64,000 bases of DNA. It comes from an uncultured Porphyromonadaceae bacterium. Its GTDB lineage: Bacteria > Bacteroidota > Bacteroidia > Bacteroidales > Barnesiellaceae. The stretch is from assembly GCA_900538555.1 (NCBI GenBank), contig UPYI01000018.1:14480-78479 (forward strand). Reading direction: 5' to 3'. A model generated the notes under the pieces. It did no database searches. It saw only the letters and a program-made list of their open reading frames with translations, and had not been told where the DNA came from. Each line of letters starts with the position of its first letter. The stretch's first letter is position 1. Position numbers and translations under genes: made by a program. Below, in pieces: positions 27,285 to 37,079 of this stretch.

Positions 27285-28916
27285 ATGAAAAATAAAAGTT
27301 ATTTTTGGCTACCTTTCGCCCTTTCACTCGCAGTGGTACTGGGAGTTCTTGCAGGGAAATGGATCGGAGTGACCGACACACCGACCTCCTCATATCTCAA
27401 TACGAACAAGCTGGATGCCGTATTGGATTATATCGACACGCAATATGTCGATACGATCGACAACAAAGAGCTGCTCGACAAGGTAATCCCCAAAATTTTG
27501 AGCGAACTGGATCCGCACTCCTCCTATATTCCCGCCGAAGACCTCGAAACGGTAAATGAAGAATTGGAAGGTTCGTTCAGCGGCATCGGCATACAGTTCA
27601 ATCTGATGAACGATACAATCAATATCGTCAGCGTCATATCCGGCGGACCGTCGGAAAAAGCCGGTATCCTGCCCGGCGACCGGATTATCTCCGTAAACGA
27701 TTCGGCTTTTGTCGGAGCGGACCTTACCAACGAACGGGTATTGAGCACGCTGCGCGGCAAAAAAGGTTCGACTGTCGTACTGGGTATCAAGCGCAATACT
27801 TCACCTACCCCCCTGCGCTATGAGATCACACGGGGTGATATTCCGGTAAACAGCGTAGACGCATCGTTTATCCTCGAAGATAAAATAGGCTATGTAAAGA
27901 TCAGCAAGTTCGGACGAACTACCTACGATGAGTTTCTGACGGCATTGATCAAACTGAAAAAGTTCGGAGCCGAAAGTTTTATCATCGACCTGCGCAGCAA
28001 CAGCGGCGGTTATATGGACGCGGCTATCAATATGGTCAATGAATTCCTGCCGGGCAAACAACTGATCGTATATACCGAAGGGAAAGCATTCCCTCGCGAA
28101 GAAGCCCGCTCGAACGGTATCGGTTCGTTCCAGAATGAACAACTGATCGTCCTTACCGACGAATGGTCGGCTTCGGCAAGCGAGATTTTCGCCGGTGCGA
28201 TACAAGATAACGACCGCGGTCTGATCGTCGGCAGACGCAGTTTCGGCAAGGGATTGGTGCAACGGCAGATTCCGCTTTCCGACGGTTCTGCCGTACGGCT
28301 GACAATCGCCCGATACTATACTCCGTCGGGACGTTCCATACAGAAACAATACGAACCGGGACACGACGACGAATACAGCATGGATATTGTAAACCGCTAC
28401 ATGCACGGGGAGTTTTTCAACGAAGACAGCATCAAGCAGAACAAGGATTTGAAATACTACACGGCTAACGGAAGAGAGGTGTATGGCGGCGGAGGTATCA
28501 TGCCCGATATTTTCGTGGCACGCGACACGACCGGCGAATCGTCGTACTACAATCAGGTAATAAACAGCGGCGCACTCTATCAGTACGCTTTCGACTATAC
28601 GGACAAACATCGTGAGCATCTGTCGCAAGCACAGGATGCCCAAGAGATCGTGCAGATGTTGAACGAACAGGCATTGCTGAACGATTTCGTAAATTATGCC
28701 AAGAAAAAAGGAATCCAGCCCCGACAACGCTACATTCAGATTTCGCGCAAACCTATCGTCAATCTGTTGCAAGCCCTGATCGCCCGTAACATTCTGGGAG
28801 AAGAGGCTTATTTCCAACTGGTATTACGAAACGATCCGACATTAGATAAAGCGAAAACATTGTTACGGAACGGTGAGGGTCGCCCCGTTCCGCCTCAAAC
28901 GGCACACCATGAATAA
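27285..28916 (+). CDS. S41 family C-terminal processing protease
   Basis: 543 aa. An N-terminal membrane anchor (FWLPFALSLAVVLGVLAGKW) leads to a periplasmic PDZ domain (GIGIQFN, AGILPGDRIISVND near 130) and the protease core with the nucleophile motif SASASE near 293 and the lysine motif SFGKG near 318. CtpA/Prc-type enzymes trim envelope proteins. The gene overlaps the next start (ATGAATAA at 28909), so translation is coupled to the cyclo-ligase. Confidence 0.92.
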   Translation: MKNKSYFWLPFALSLAVVLGVLAGKWIGVTDTPTSSYLNTNKLDAVLDYIDTQYVDTIDNKELLDKVIPKILSELDPHSSYIPAEDLETVNEELEGSFSGIGIQFNLMNDTINIVSVISGGPSEKAGILPGDRIISVNDSAFVGADLTNERVLSTLRGKKGSTVVLGIKRNTSPTPLRYEITRGDIPVNSVDASFILEDKIGYVKISKFGRTTYDEFLTALIKLKKFGAESFIIDLRSNSGGYMDAAINMVNEFLPGKQLIVYTEGKAFPREEARSNGIGSFQNEQLIVLTDEWSASASEIFAGAIQDNDRGLIVGRRSFGKGLVQRQIPLSDGSAVRLTIARYYTPSGRSIQKQYEPGHDDEYSMDIVNRYMHGEFFNEDSIKQNKDLKYYTANGREVYGGGGIMPDIFVARDTTGESSYYNQVINSGALYQYAFDYTDKHREHLSQAQDAQEIVQMLNEQALLNDFVNYAKKKGIQPRQRYIQISRKPIVNLLQALIARNILGEEAYFQLVLRNDPTLDKAKTLLRNGEGRPVPPQTAHHE

Positions 28917-29451
28917 GGCAGAGCTAAGACAGATTATCCGTAAACGCAAACAGTTGCTGACTCCGGATCTGCGGGAAAAGGCTTCGGCTGAAATCATGCG
29001 ACGATTGGAAAACCGGCAGGAATTCCAAACCGCCCGGCATATCCTGCTGTATCATGCCTTGCCCGATGAGGTGGAGACCTCCGGCTTTTTAGAAAAATGG
29101 AGCGGATCGAAAAATATTTATCTTCCAATCGTCGTCGGCGACACGTTGGAAATAGCTCCTTACCGGAAAGATACGCTCCGATGCGGCAGTTTCGGGATCT
29201 TGGAACCCAGCCGTTCGGAATGTGTCCCGACCGACAGCATAGAACTGGCAATCGTTCCCGGTATGGCATTCGACCGCAAACTGAACCGCTTGGGGCGCGG
29301 CAAAGGATATTACGACCGTTTATTATCGCAAACCTCGCTATGCCGCATCGGCATCTGCTATGGGTTTCAACTGCTGGATGATATTCCGGCAGAAGCCCAC
29401 GACATCCGAATGAATGCAGTCATCACAGAAAATGAAGAAATAAATTTTTGA
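28909..29451 (+). CDS. 5-formyltetrahydrofolate cyclo-ligase
   Basis: 180 aa from the ATG at 28909 (MNKAELRQIIRKRK), overlapping the S41 gene by 8 bp. The family motif GRGKGYYDRLL (near 126) and the P-loop-like LPIVVGDTLEI region are present. The enzyme converts 5-formyl-THF to 5,10-methenyl-THF with ATP, a folate-salvage step that fits with the upstream dCMP deaminase. Confidence 0.9.
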   Translation: MNKAELRQIIRKRKQLLTPDLREKASAEIMRRLENRQEFQTARHILLYHALPDEVETSGFLEKWSGSKNIYLPIVVGDTLEIAPYRKDTLRCGSFGILEPSRSECVPTDSIELAIVPGMAFDRKLNRLGRGKGYYDRLLSQTSLCRIGICYGFQLLDDIPAEAHDIRMNAVITENEEINF

Positions 29452-29453
29452 AT

Positions 29454-30170
29454 ATGGCACTTTTAAATGCAGAGACCAAACTCTCGGAAGTAATTCTGAA
29501 CGAACCCACATTAATACCGGTCATCAACCGTTTCGGTATCACTCTCGGATTGGGCGACAAAACCATCAGAGCCGTATGCGAAGAGCGGAAACTGGATACC
29601 GACTTTTTCCTTACGATTCTCAATACGTTTGTCAATGAAGCGTATTTCCCGGAGAAACGCCTGCAATCGTTCTGCGCTACACAGATCGTCGATTATCTGA
29701 CAAAAGCCAACAGTTATTACGAACAGTTCCAGTTGCCGAATGTCGATCGGCACTTCAATTCTCTGATCGACCGTAGTTTCAGTGAAAACAACAATTTGGA
29801 ACTGATGCGAAAATTCTTTACCGAACTGAAAAAAGAGATTCTCGCACGTATCGACTACGACAAGACCCAATGGTTCCCGCAGATCCGCTCGCAGGAAAAA
29901 GCATTGCAAGAGCAGGGACTGACCTTAGATGAGATTCCGTTGCATTACGACGAAGAAACGAGCGATCCGCTCATCGAGAAATTAGACGATTTAAAAAGTC
30001 TGTTTGTAATCCATTTGAATGGCGAATACGATCTGAATCTTTGCTATGGTGTTATATTCGCGCTCTATACGCTCGAAAAAGACATCAAACAGCATAACCG
30101 AATCCGCAACCGGGTATTGAAACCGATCAGCGACGCGATGCGTCAGGTAACCGCAACAATCGACCGATGA
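29454..30170 (+). CDS. RIC/ScdA-like protein with degenerate hemerythrin domain
   Basis: 238 aa from the ATG at 29454 (a TTG two codons earlier is also possible). Residues 10-60 resemble the ScdA/RIC N-terminal domain (LSEVILNEPTLIPVINRFGI ... GDKTIRAVCEERKLD) but without its Cys pair. Residues 75-230 have the four-helix hemerythrin pattern, yet where HHE ligands are expected one reads KANSYY, RIDYDKTQWFP and LEKDIKQHNRIRNRV, so most iron-ligand His are absent. It may sense something other than iron or NO. It overlaps the LuxR gene by 4 bp (ATGA), suggesting they act together. Confidence 0.68.
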   Translation: MALLNAETKLSEVILNEPTLIPVINRFGITLGLGDKTIRAVCEERKLDTDFFLTILNTFVNEAYFPEKRLQSFCATQIVDYLTKANSYYEQFQLPNVDRHFNSLIDRSFSENNNLELMRKFFTELKKEILARIDYDKTQWFPQIRSQEKALQEQGLTLDEIPLHYDEETSDPLIEKLDDLKSLFVIHLNGEYDLNLCYGVIFALYTLEKDIKQHNRIRNRVLKPISDAMRQVTATIDR

Positions 30171-30739
30171 GCAGCCACCTTGCTATCGCAGTCATTCATC
30201 CCCTGCCCTTGATCGACTTGGGGTTGAAACATCTGCTGCATCAATATTTCGATGCGGAGGTAAGCACATATCCTCTCGGCAGCCTTTTCCTGAATGACAA
30301 TCCCGACCGCCATGAACTTTATTTTGTTACCAGCGAACTATTCATGGAGTGCTACGATTTTTTCCTGCCACGGAAAAACAAGACCGTATTGCTGACCGAC
30401 CGCCCGATATCGGGCAGTGAAAACGCACCTGCCAGCCTGTGTATTACCGACAACGAAGAGTGCATCGTGGAAAAGTTGGAATACCTCATCGACAAACATT
30501 GCAAACTCAATGAGGAGAACAACACGGAAGAGCTCAGCCCACGCGAAATAGAGGTGCTGCAACTGATCACCAAAGGGCTTATCAACAAGGAAATAGCCGA
30601 CCGGTTGAACATCAGTATCAACACGGTGCTGAGCCACCGCAAGAATATCACGTTCAAACTGGGCATCAAAACCGTTTCGGGACTTAGCCTATATGCCATG
30701 ATGAACGGATATATCCATCCCTCTTCATTCGAAGAATAA
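30167..30739 (+). CDS. LuxR/GerE-type transcriptional regulator
   Basis: 190 aa. The N-terminal 110 residues have a receiver-like fold pattern (AIAVIHPLPLIDLGLKHLL, TVLLTDRP) but no obvious phospho-acceptor Asp in the usual place. Residues about 122-185 are a GerE HTH: LSPREIEVLQLITKGLINKE, then IADRLNISINTVLSHRKNI. Translationally coupled to the hemerythrin-like gene, which could be its signal input. Confidence 0.85.
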   Translation: MSSHLAIAVIHPLPLIDLGLKHLLHQYFDAEVSTYPLGSLFLNDNPDRHELYFVTSELFMECYDFFLPRKNKTVLLTDRPISGSENAPASLCITDNEECIVEKLEYLIDKHCKLNEENNTEELSPREIEVLQLITKGLINKEIADRLNISINTVLSHRKNITFKLGIKTVSGLSLYAMMNGYIHPSSFEE

Positions 30740-30846
30740 TTGTAAATCGCACATTTTTTATCGAAAAACAATAATTTTTTATTCTTTTTCTTGGTCGTTT
30801 CAAAATAAGTTCGTTTATTTGCCATACGAATTTATTGCTTTGTCTT

Positions 30847-31488
30847 ATGCAAACGGAAAAACGGACTTTACGGAAATTGCAAGTATTGACGCTGTTGGTG
30901 GCTTTATTACTTATCGCACCCTCGGCATACAGCTTTCTGAAAGGCTTTGCCATCGGATTCAATACCGAAGGTGTTTTACAAGCCTCACACCGCTTCAACC
31001 AGACCTCGTTTCTGGTTTCTATCAAACCGGTCGAAACCGATATTGTCGATATGGAGTCGGCTCAACACGAAAATGTGTCGGTTATCGAACTGGGGAAAGA
31101 AACCATCCTGTCTATTCCGGAAGCGAAAATGTCCGCCTCGCTGGATATTGCCTCCAATATCCTGTCGGTAATCGCTCTCATCTCGTTCATTGCCATGCTC
31201 GTCATGTTGTTTAAAATATCGACATCGGTATGGCATATCGGATTGATGAACCACCGGAATATCAGACGGCTTCGCCTGCTATCGTTCTACATGCTGTTGC
31301 TCGACTTCTCGGGACTGCTGAACAACTATCTGCCCGTCAATAGTCTGAAAGCCTTTATACCAGCCGGTTATACGCTCGACATAGCGATTCCGACCGAACA
31401 TATCACGATCGCGATCATCATCTTGCTGCTTGCAGAGATACTGAATATCGCCAACAAGTTGCGAGAAGAACAAGAGTTTACCATCTAA
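30847..31488 (+). CDS. DUF2975 family membrane protein
   Basis: 213 aa from the ATG at 30847. Four predicted membrane helices (about 12-32, 98-120, 143-162, 182-202). LIAPSAYSFLKGFAIGF and the downstream small HTH gene 13 bp later are characteristic of the DUF2975-YozG-like pair. The membrane protein probably controls or is controlled by the HTH partner; signal unknown. Confidence 0.8.
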   Translation: MQTEKRTLRKLQVLTLLVALLLIAPSAYSFLKGFAIGFNTEGVLQASHRFNQTSFLVSIKPVETDIVDMESAQHENVSVIELGKETILSIPEAKMSASLDIASNILSVIALISFIAMLVMLFKISTSVWHIGLMNHRNIRRLRLLSFYMLLLDFSGLLNNYLPVNSLKAFIPAGYTLDIAIPTEHITIAIIILLLAEILNIANKLREEQEFTI

Positions 31489-31501
31489 TACATCTGGAAC
31501 T

Positions 31502-31714
31502 ATGGCTATAATCGTAAATTTGGATGTCATGATGGCGAAACGGAAAATCTCGCTGAACGAATTGTCGGAGAAGATAGACATTACCCCCGCCAACCTTTCC
31601 ATTCTGAAAACAGGGAAAGCCAAAGCGATACGCTTCTCCACATTGGAAGCCATTTGCAAAGAGTTGCAATGCCAGCCAGCCGACATTCTCGAATACCGAC
31701 AAACGGAAGAATAA
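31502..31714 (+). CDS. Small Cro/C1-type HTH regulator (YozG-like)
   Basis: 70 aa, almost only an HTH: MMAKRKISLNELSEKIDITP ... NLSILKTGKAKAIRFSTLEA ... LQCQPADILEY, as in regulators paired with DUF2975 proteins. Starts 13 bp after the membrane gene and ends 38 bp before the M16 protease. Confidence 0.88.
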   Translation: MAIIVNLDVMMAKRKISLNELSEKIDITPANLSILKTGKAKAIRFSTLEAICKELQCQPADILEYRQTEE

Positions 31715-31752
31715 ATCTAAACAATCATATTACTCACCTAAAATCAAACGTT

Positions 31753-34569
31753 ATGACATTACGAATGTTGAAAACGGCGTTATTGACCCTTTGCCTGTTT
31801 GCAGGGCAAGCCATATACGCCCAATCGCCCGAAATGCAACCGCTGCCGATAGACAGCATGGTGCGCTACGGTGTACTTGACAATGGTTTGACGTACTATG
31901 TACGCCATAACGAAACTCCGAAACAACGGGTCGAATTTCATATCGCCCAAAAAGTAGGATCGGTATTGGAAGAAGAGAACCAACGGGGATTGGCTCACTT
32001 CCTCGAACACATGGCTTTCAACGGTCTGGAACATTTCCCCGGAAAGACGATGCTCAATTATCTGGAAGAAAACGGTATTCAATTCGGTTCGGACATCAAT
32101 GCCTATACCGGATTCGACCAAACCGTATATCGTATATCCAACGTGCCGAGCGACCGGAGCGGATTGGTAGATTCATGTCTGTTGATCCTGCACGACTGGG
32201 CTTGCGCCATCGCTCTCGAAGATAAAGAAATCGACGAAGAAAGAGGTGTCATCCAAGAAGAATGGCGCACACGTGCCGATGCCAACTGGCGTCAATGGGA
32301 ATCGACCGTACCGGTGATGTTCGAAGGTTCGCAGTATGCCAACCGCATGCCGATCGGAACCATGGACGTTGTGATGAACTTCCCCTACAAAACCTTACGC
32401 GACTACTATCACAAATGGTATCGCCCCGATCAACAGGGTATCATCGTAATCGGTGACATCGACGCAGAGAAGATCGAAAACCAGATCAAGACTCTGTTCG
32501 GTTCGATCAAAATGCCGGAAAATGCGGCTGAACGTATCTACTACCCCGTGCCCGACAATAAAGAGCCGATCGTAGCCATCTATCAAGATAAAGAAGCTCC
32601 GAACGCTATGGCTTCGATCTACTTCAAACACGAACCGATGCCCCGCGAAATCAAAGCGACGCAAATCGGTGCGATCTACGGATATTTGCAAGCCGTAGCC
32701 CAGACGATGCTGAACAACCGTCTGACTGAAATCGCAATGCAACCCGAAGCTCCGTTTGTAGGAGCATACGCATACGACAGCAACTTCTTCATCGCTCAGA
32801 CCAAAGATGCGTTCACGCTCCTTGCAGTGGGCAAAGAAGATGCCGTACTGGATGCCATGAAAGGTGTGTTGCGCGAAGCAGAGCGTGTAAACCGTTTCGG
32901 ATTCACGTCGTCGGAGTATGAACGTGCCAAAGCCGAATTGTTGTCGCGTTATGAAAATATGTATAACGAACGCAACAATGCGAAAAACATTTCGTATGCC
33001 GAAGAGTACATCAACCACTTCCTCGAAGGCGGATATATCCCCGGTATCGAATTCGAATACAATATGCTGAAAGAGATCTCTCCGCTGATCCCGCTGGCAC
33101 AGGTAAACCAATATATCCAAGAGCTGATCGGTGAAGAAAATATCGTAATCACAATTACCGGACCGGAAAAAGAAGGTTTGGTATTCCCGACAAAAGAAGA
33201 GGTTATCGCCGCATTCAACAGCGTCAGCCACGAAGATTTGGAGGCTTACGAAGACAATGTTTCGGACGAACCGCTGATCGATAAAGAAGTCGTTGCCGGA
33301 AGTATCGTAAAAGAAAAAGCCAACGTACAAAACGGTACGACCGAATGGTATCTGTCGAACGGTGTGAAAGTCGTATTGAAACCGACCGATTTCAAGAGCG
33401 ATGAGATTTTACTGAGCGCCGTAAGCCACGGTGGAAAATCGCTTTACACCGACAAGAACGATGTTTCCAACTTGAAAGTGATAAACGATATCATCGAATT
33501 GAGCGCACTCGGAAATCATTCGTACATGGATATGATGAAATTGCTCGCAGGCAAAAATGTTTCCGCACACTTGAAAATCAACGACAGAAGCGAAGCGGTA
33601 ACCGGTAGTTGCGGCATTAAAGATATGGAAACCATGTTCCAGCTCGTTTACCTCTATTTCACCGGACTGAATAAAGACGAACAGATCTTTAACGTATGGA
33701 AAACCCAAGCGGAAACCATGCTGGCAAACCGTGAGAACGATCCGAGTTCGATGTTCAACGATTCCATTTCGGCTGCATTGTACGACCACCAACCGGCATA
33801 TATGCCTGTGAAAGTAAGCGATCTGGAAAAGATCGACTACAACCGCATCATCGAAATCGCCAAAGAGCGCACGGCTAATGCAGCCGATTTCACCTTCTCG
33901 TTCGTCGGTAGTTTCAAACCGGAAGAGTTGAAACCGTTCATTGAAAAATACATTGCATCGTTACCTGTAAACAAAAAGAAAGAAAAAGCCGGTGCTAAAA
34001 CGTATTTCAACAAGAATACGTACTCGAACCTCTTCGAGCAACCGATGGAAACTCCGAAAACTTCCGTATTCAGCATGTTCGACGGGAATGTGAAAAATTC
34101 ATTGAAGAACGAACTGATGATGGATATTTTCCAACAGACTATGGATATTATCTACACCGAAACGATCCGCGAGGAAGAAGGCGGTACTTATGGCGTAGGT
34201 ACGGCAGCAACCGTTTCGAAAAGCAACGGTCAGTGGATATTCTACTTTGCATTCGACACAAATGCCGACCAGCAAGCTCACCTTGCCGCCCGTGCCAAGA
34301 AAGAGTTGCTGAAATATGCCAACGAAGGTGTACGCGAACAGGATTTCAATAAAGTGAAAGAGTATATGCTGAAAACGTACAACAACCGTATCCGCGAAAA
34401 CGGATATTGGAAGAATGTACTGGACGCACAGGCTCTCGGTACCGACAATTCGAAAGATTATGAGAATGTGTTGAAATCGATCACTCGCGAAGATGTTCAG
34501 AAATTCACCCAGAAGTTGTTCAAGAAATACAACAACGTGGATGTTATCATGCTGGGTGTTGCCAAATAA
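31753..34569 (+). CDS. M16 family (insulinase/pitrilysin-like) zinc protease
   Basis: 938 aa from the ATG at 31753 with signal peptide (cleaved near IYAQSP). The inverted zinc motif HFLEH is at residues 82-86, with the third ligand in the DEERGVIQEEW helix near 160. Two M16 halves follow the pitrilysin plan; the second starts near 530 (TEWYLSNGVKVVLKPTDFKS) and lacks the motif. It degrades peptides in the periplasm or at the surface. Upstream in-frame codons overlap the HTH gene and are not used. Confidence 0.92.
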   Translation: MTLRMLKTALLTLCLFAGQAIYAQSPEMQPLPIDSMVRYGVLDNGLTYYVRHNETPKQRVEFHIAQKVGSVLEEENQRGLAHFLEHMAFNGLEHFPGKTMLNYLEENGIQFGSDINAYTGFDQTVYRISNVPSDRSGLVDSCLLILHDWACAIALEDKEIDEERGVIQEEWRTRADANWRQWESTVPVMFEGSQYANRMPIGTMDVVMNFPYKTLRDYYHKWYRPDQQGIIVIGDIDAEKIENQIKTLFGSIKMPENAAERIYYPVPDNKEPIVAIYQDKEAPNAMASIYFKHEPMPREIKATQIGAIYGYLQAVAQTMLNNRLTEIAMQPEAPFVGAYAYDSNFFIAQTKDAFTLLAVGKEDAVLDAMKGVLREAERVNRFGFTSSEYERAKAELLSRYENMYNERNNAKNISYAEEYINHFLEGGYIPGIEFEYNMLKEISPLIPLAQVNQYIQELIGEENIVITITGPEKEGLVFPTKEEVIAAFNSVSHEDLEAYEDNVSDEPLIDKEVVAGSIVKEKANVQNGTTEWYLSNGVKVVLKPTDFKSDEILLSAVSHGGKSLYTDKNDVSNLKVINDIIELSALGNHSYMDMMKLLAGKNVSAHLKINDRSEAVTGSCGIKDMETMFQLVYLYFTGLNKDEQIFNVWKTQAETMLANRENDPSSMFNDSISAALYDHQPAYMPVKVSDLEKIDYNRIIEIAKERTANAADFTFSFVGSFKPEELKPFIEKYIASLPVNKKKEKAGAKTYFNKNTYSNLFEQPMETPKTSVFSMFDGNVKNSLKNELMMDIFQQTMDIIYTETIREEEGGTYGVGTAATVSKSNGQWIFYFAFDTNADQQAHLAARAKKELLKYANEGVREQDFNKVKEYMLKTYNNRIRENGYWKNVLDAQALGTDNSKDYENVLKSITREDVQKFTQKLFKKYNNVDVIMLGVAK

Positions 34570-34610
34570 AAGAAAGTTAGCTTAATTTTCTCGACAAAAT
34601 AAATAAGCGG

Positions 34611-34646
34611 GGGGATGCGTTGAATTTTCGACGCATCCCCTTTTTT
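34611..34646 (+). terminator. Terminator of the M16 protease gene
   Basis: GGGGATGCGTTGAA pairs with TTCGACGCATCCCC followed by TTTTTT. Confidence 0.88.
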
Positions 34647-34673
34647 ATGTATGTATCGAAATGAATTTAGACC

Positions 34674-34820
34674 AACGTTTTCGATAAGCCGAGAGCAGAA
34701 CCGAACAAGGTTCGGGTTATGCCGAGGCGAGAAAAGGTGCATGAAAATGAACGTTTTCGATAAGCCGAGAGCAGAGCCGAACAAGGTTCGAGCTCTGCCG
34801 AGACAAGAAAAGATGCATGA
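34674..34820 (-). repeat. Dispersed repeat family A, two tandem copies
   Basis: Two units of about 75 bp with CGTTTTCGATAAGCCGAGAG, an inner CCGAACAAGGTTCGG inverted repeat, TGCCGAGGCGAGAAAAGGTG and ATGAA. They fill the space between the M16 terminator and the convergent SGNH gene. Confidence 0.9.
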
Positions 34821-34872
34821 ATATGAACCGTTCCGACAACACCGCCTTCCGGACTTAGAAACGGTATCGCAA

Positions 34873-35568
34873 TTATTTCCGAAGAAGCAGACGACTCACT
34901 TGTTCGCAGATGCTGTCCATGCCCATTACAGAGGGATGCCCCTCCTGCTTGTCGATGTCATGCAACCGGATATTCGGCACTTGGTAATGACGGCAAATCT
35001 CCTCCATCGACTCCTCCACTTCCGACGACAACTGGGTATTGGTTATATTATAAATCTTCGCCTTCGCATAATGTGTCGTGAGATAGTCGAGCAAATAGCT
35101 GAATGCCGGGCGGAAGCGGTATAAATCGTCGGCTGTCCAATCGGCATACTTAAAATCTCCGACCGGAGACTTCGCCCACGAATCGTTCGTGCCGCCAAAT
35201 ACCAATATGACATCGGGATTGCCCAGATCTTTCGCCCGGGTGATAAACGACCGGTCGGAAAAATCAGCTCCTCCATATCCCGTGTTACAGATCGTGGAAC
35301 CGGAGTACGAATTGTTCAATACCAACGTCCAGCCCGATTCGGACAGGAACCGCTGCCACCAAGTCTCCTCGACCGATCTTACATCGTTGTTCTTATCGAA
35401 ATCGGGTGTACCGTACCAGCAGGCATGCCCCTCAGGCACATGCCCGTAGAACGTCGAATAAGAGTCGCCAAGTATCGAAACCGTCGGAGCCGATACCGAT
35501 TTCAACAGGATAAACGCTACTATCAACGCAGCTAAAAATATACTTCCATATACTATGATACGCTTCAT
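34873..35568 (-). CDS. SGNH/GDSL-type hydrolase
   Basis: 231 aa from the ATG at 35568, starting with a membrane anchor or uncleaved signal (IIVYGSIFLAALIVAFILL). Block I is GDSYS (near 34), block III GGTND (near 130) and the C-terminal catalytic DxxH-like segment is DKQEGHPSVMG. Such enzymes are esterases or acyl-hydrolases, here facing the periplasm. It lies downstream of fucP in the same direction with 115 bp between; a link to fucose or glycan deacetylation is only a guess. Confidence 0.8.
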   Translation of the reverse strand: MKRIIVYGSIFLAALIVAFILLKSVSAPTVSILGDSYSTFYGHVPEGHACWYGTPDFDKNNDVRSVEETWWQRFLSESGWTLVLNNSYSGSTICNTGYGGADFSDRSFITRAKDLGNPDVILVFGGTNDSWAKSPVGDFKYADWTADDLYRFRPAFSYLLDYLTTHYAKAKIYNITNTQLSSEVEESMEEICRHYQVPNIRLHDIDKQEGHPSVMGMDSICEQVSRLLLRK

Positions 35569-35683
35569 TTCTCTATTCAAAAAGTAATACGACAATAAAA
35601 GTTCATCTTCATGCACCTTTTCTTTTTACACTCAATAATGGTCGAGATATTCTTTACGACCGGTTATCCGATTCTCCGAACGG

Positions 35684-36997
35684 TCAGGCACATCCCCTCC
35701 GAAACGACCGGCGACCGTACCACATCACAACGACGAAACAGATGAGCGGAAAAACGAACGAAAGATTTACCGCCGGAAATCCGGCAATCGAATGCTTATC
35801 GATAATCATTGCCTGCAACGGAGGTAACACCGATCCGCCAAGTATCGCCATAATCAACCCTGCGGCTCCGAATTTGGCATCATCCCCCATCCCGTTCAAC
35901 GCAATGCCGTAAATCGTAGGGAACATCAACGACATACAAGCCGACACGGCAACCAGACAGTAAAGTCCCCAGATGTTGTGCAGGAAAATCACGCCCAACA
36001 TACAGATCCCGGCAGCAGCAGCCAATACTTCGAGCAACCGTCCGGAATTGACGTACTTCAAAAGGAACGTACAGATAAACCGGCTGAAACAGAATATCGC
36101 CATAGCTGCGATATTATACTTCTGCGACAGCACCTCGGCAGCATGTTCTTCCATGCCCTCGCTCATAAACAGATGCGTCCCGTACTGTATGATGAACGTC
36201 CAGCACATGATTTGTGCACCGACATAAAAAAATTGGGTAAAGACCCCCTCCCGATAACCGGCATTCCGGAATATCCGTTTCAATGTAGGAATAAAATCGA
36301 CCGATCCGCTTTTATCTTTATTCCGCGGCATCTTACAGACCCCGACCAAAAACAGCATCACCAGAATAACAATTCCGATCACTACATAAGGTGCTATCAA
36401 TACAGCCAGATCGTAATCACGAACGACTTCGAATTCGGCATCGGTCAAAAGTGCCCGCTCGGCAGAGGAAATCGGATGCAACCGGTTCTGAATGAAATTC
36501 ATGGCTACATACATCCCGCATAAAGAGCCTATCGGATTGAATGCCTGCGCCAGGTTCAGCCGTCTTGTCGCCGTCTCATCCGGTCCCATAGAAAGAATAT
36601 ACGGGTTGCAGCTCGTTTCCAAAAAAGAGAGCCCACACGTGAGGATGAAATAGGCTATCAAAAATGGATAATAGTTTCCTATCAGCATAGCGGGATAGAA
36701 CAGAAACGAACCTGCGGCAAACAGTGCCAGCCCCAACATTACCCCAGCCTTGTAGGAATACTTGCGAATGAACATGGCTGCCGGAAAAGCCATGGCAAAA
36801 TAGCCCCCGTAAAATGCCACCTGCACCAAAGAGCCTTCGGTCACGCTCATTCTGAATATCTTGGAGAAAGCCTTCACCATCGGATTGGTAATGTCGTTGG
36901 CAAATCCCCACAAAGCAAAACAGCTGGTAATCAATATAAAGGGAATCAGATATGTACGTTTGTCTCCGAGTATGGATATTTTTTTCGTATTTTTCAT
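35684..36997 (-). CDS. fucP: L-fucose:H+ symporter
   Basis: 437 aa MFS permease with 12 hydrophobic segments. The start (YLIPFILITSCFALWGFAND) and the SFLETSCNPYI motif near 125 are hallmarks of the FucP subfamily. It imports L-fucose and closes the run fucI-fucA-kinase-fucP. Confidence 0.9.
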   Translation of the reverse strand: MKNTKKISILGDKRTYLIPFILITSCFALWGFANDITNPMVKAFSKIFRMSVTEGSLVQVAFYGGYFAMAFPAAMFIRKYSYKAGVMLGLALFAAGSFLFYPAMLIGNYYPFLIAYFILTCGLSFLETSCNPYILSMGPDETATRRLNLAQAFNPIGSLCGMYVAMNFIQNRLHPISSAERALLTDAEFEVVRDYDLAVLIAPYVVIGIVILVMLFLVGVCKMPRNKDKSGSVDFIPTLKRIFRNAGYREGVFTQFFYVGAQIMCWTFIIQYGTHLFMSEGMEEHAAEVLSQKYNIAAMAIFCFSRFICTFLLKYVNSGRLLEVLAAAAGICMLGVIFLHNIWGLYCLVAVSACMSLMFPTIYGIALNGMGDDAKFGAAGLIMAILGGSVLPPLQAMIIDKHSIAGFPAVNLSFVFPLICFVVVMWYGRRSFRRGCA

Positions 36998-37079
36998 AGA
37001 TTTTGTTTGTTATGATAGTACACTTCTTTTCTACCGACCGGCGGCAGACCGGATTTCCGGCGGTTATCGTAAAGTGCAG

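Noticed and set aside
27801..28817. Open frame of 338 codons on the minus strand
   Set aside because: It is antisense to the S41 protease and rich in Val/Phe/His without motifs.
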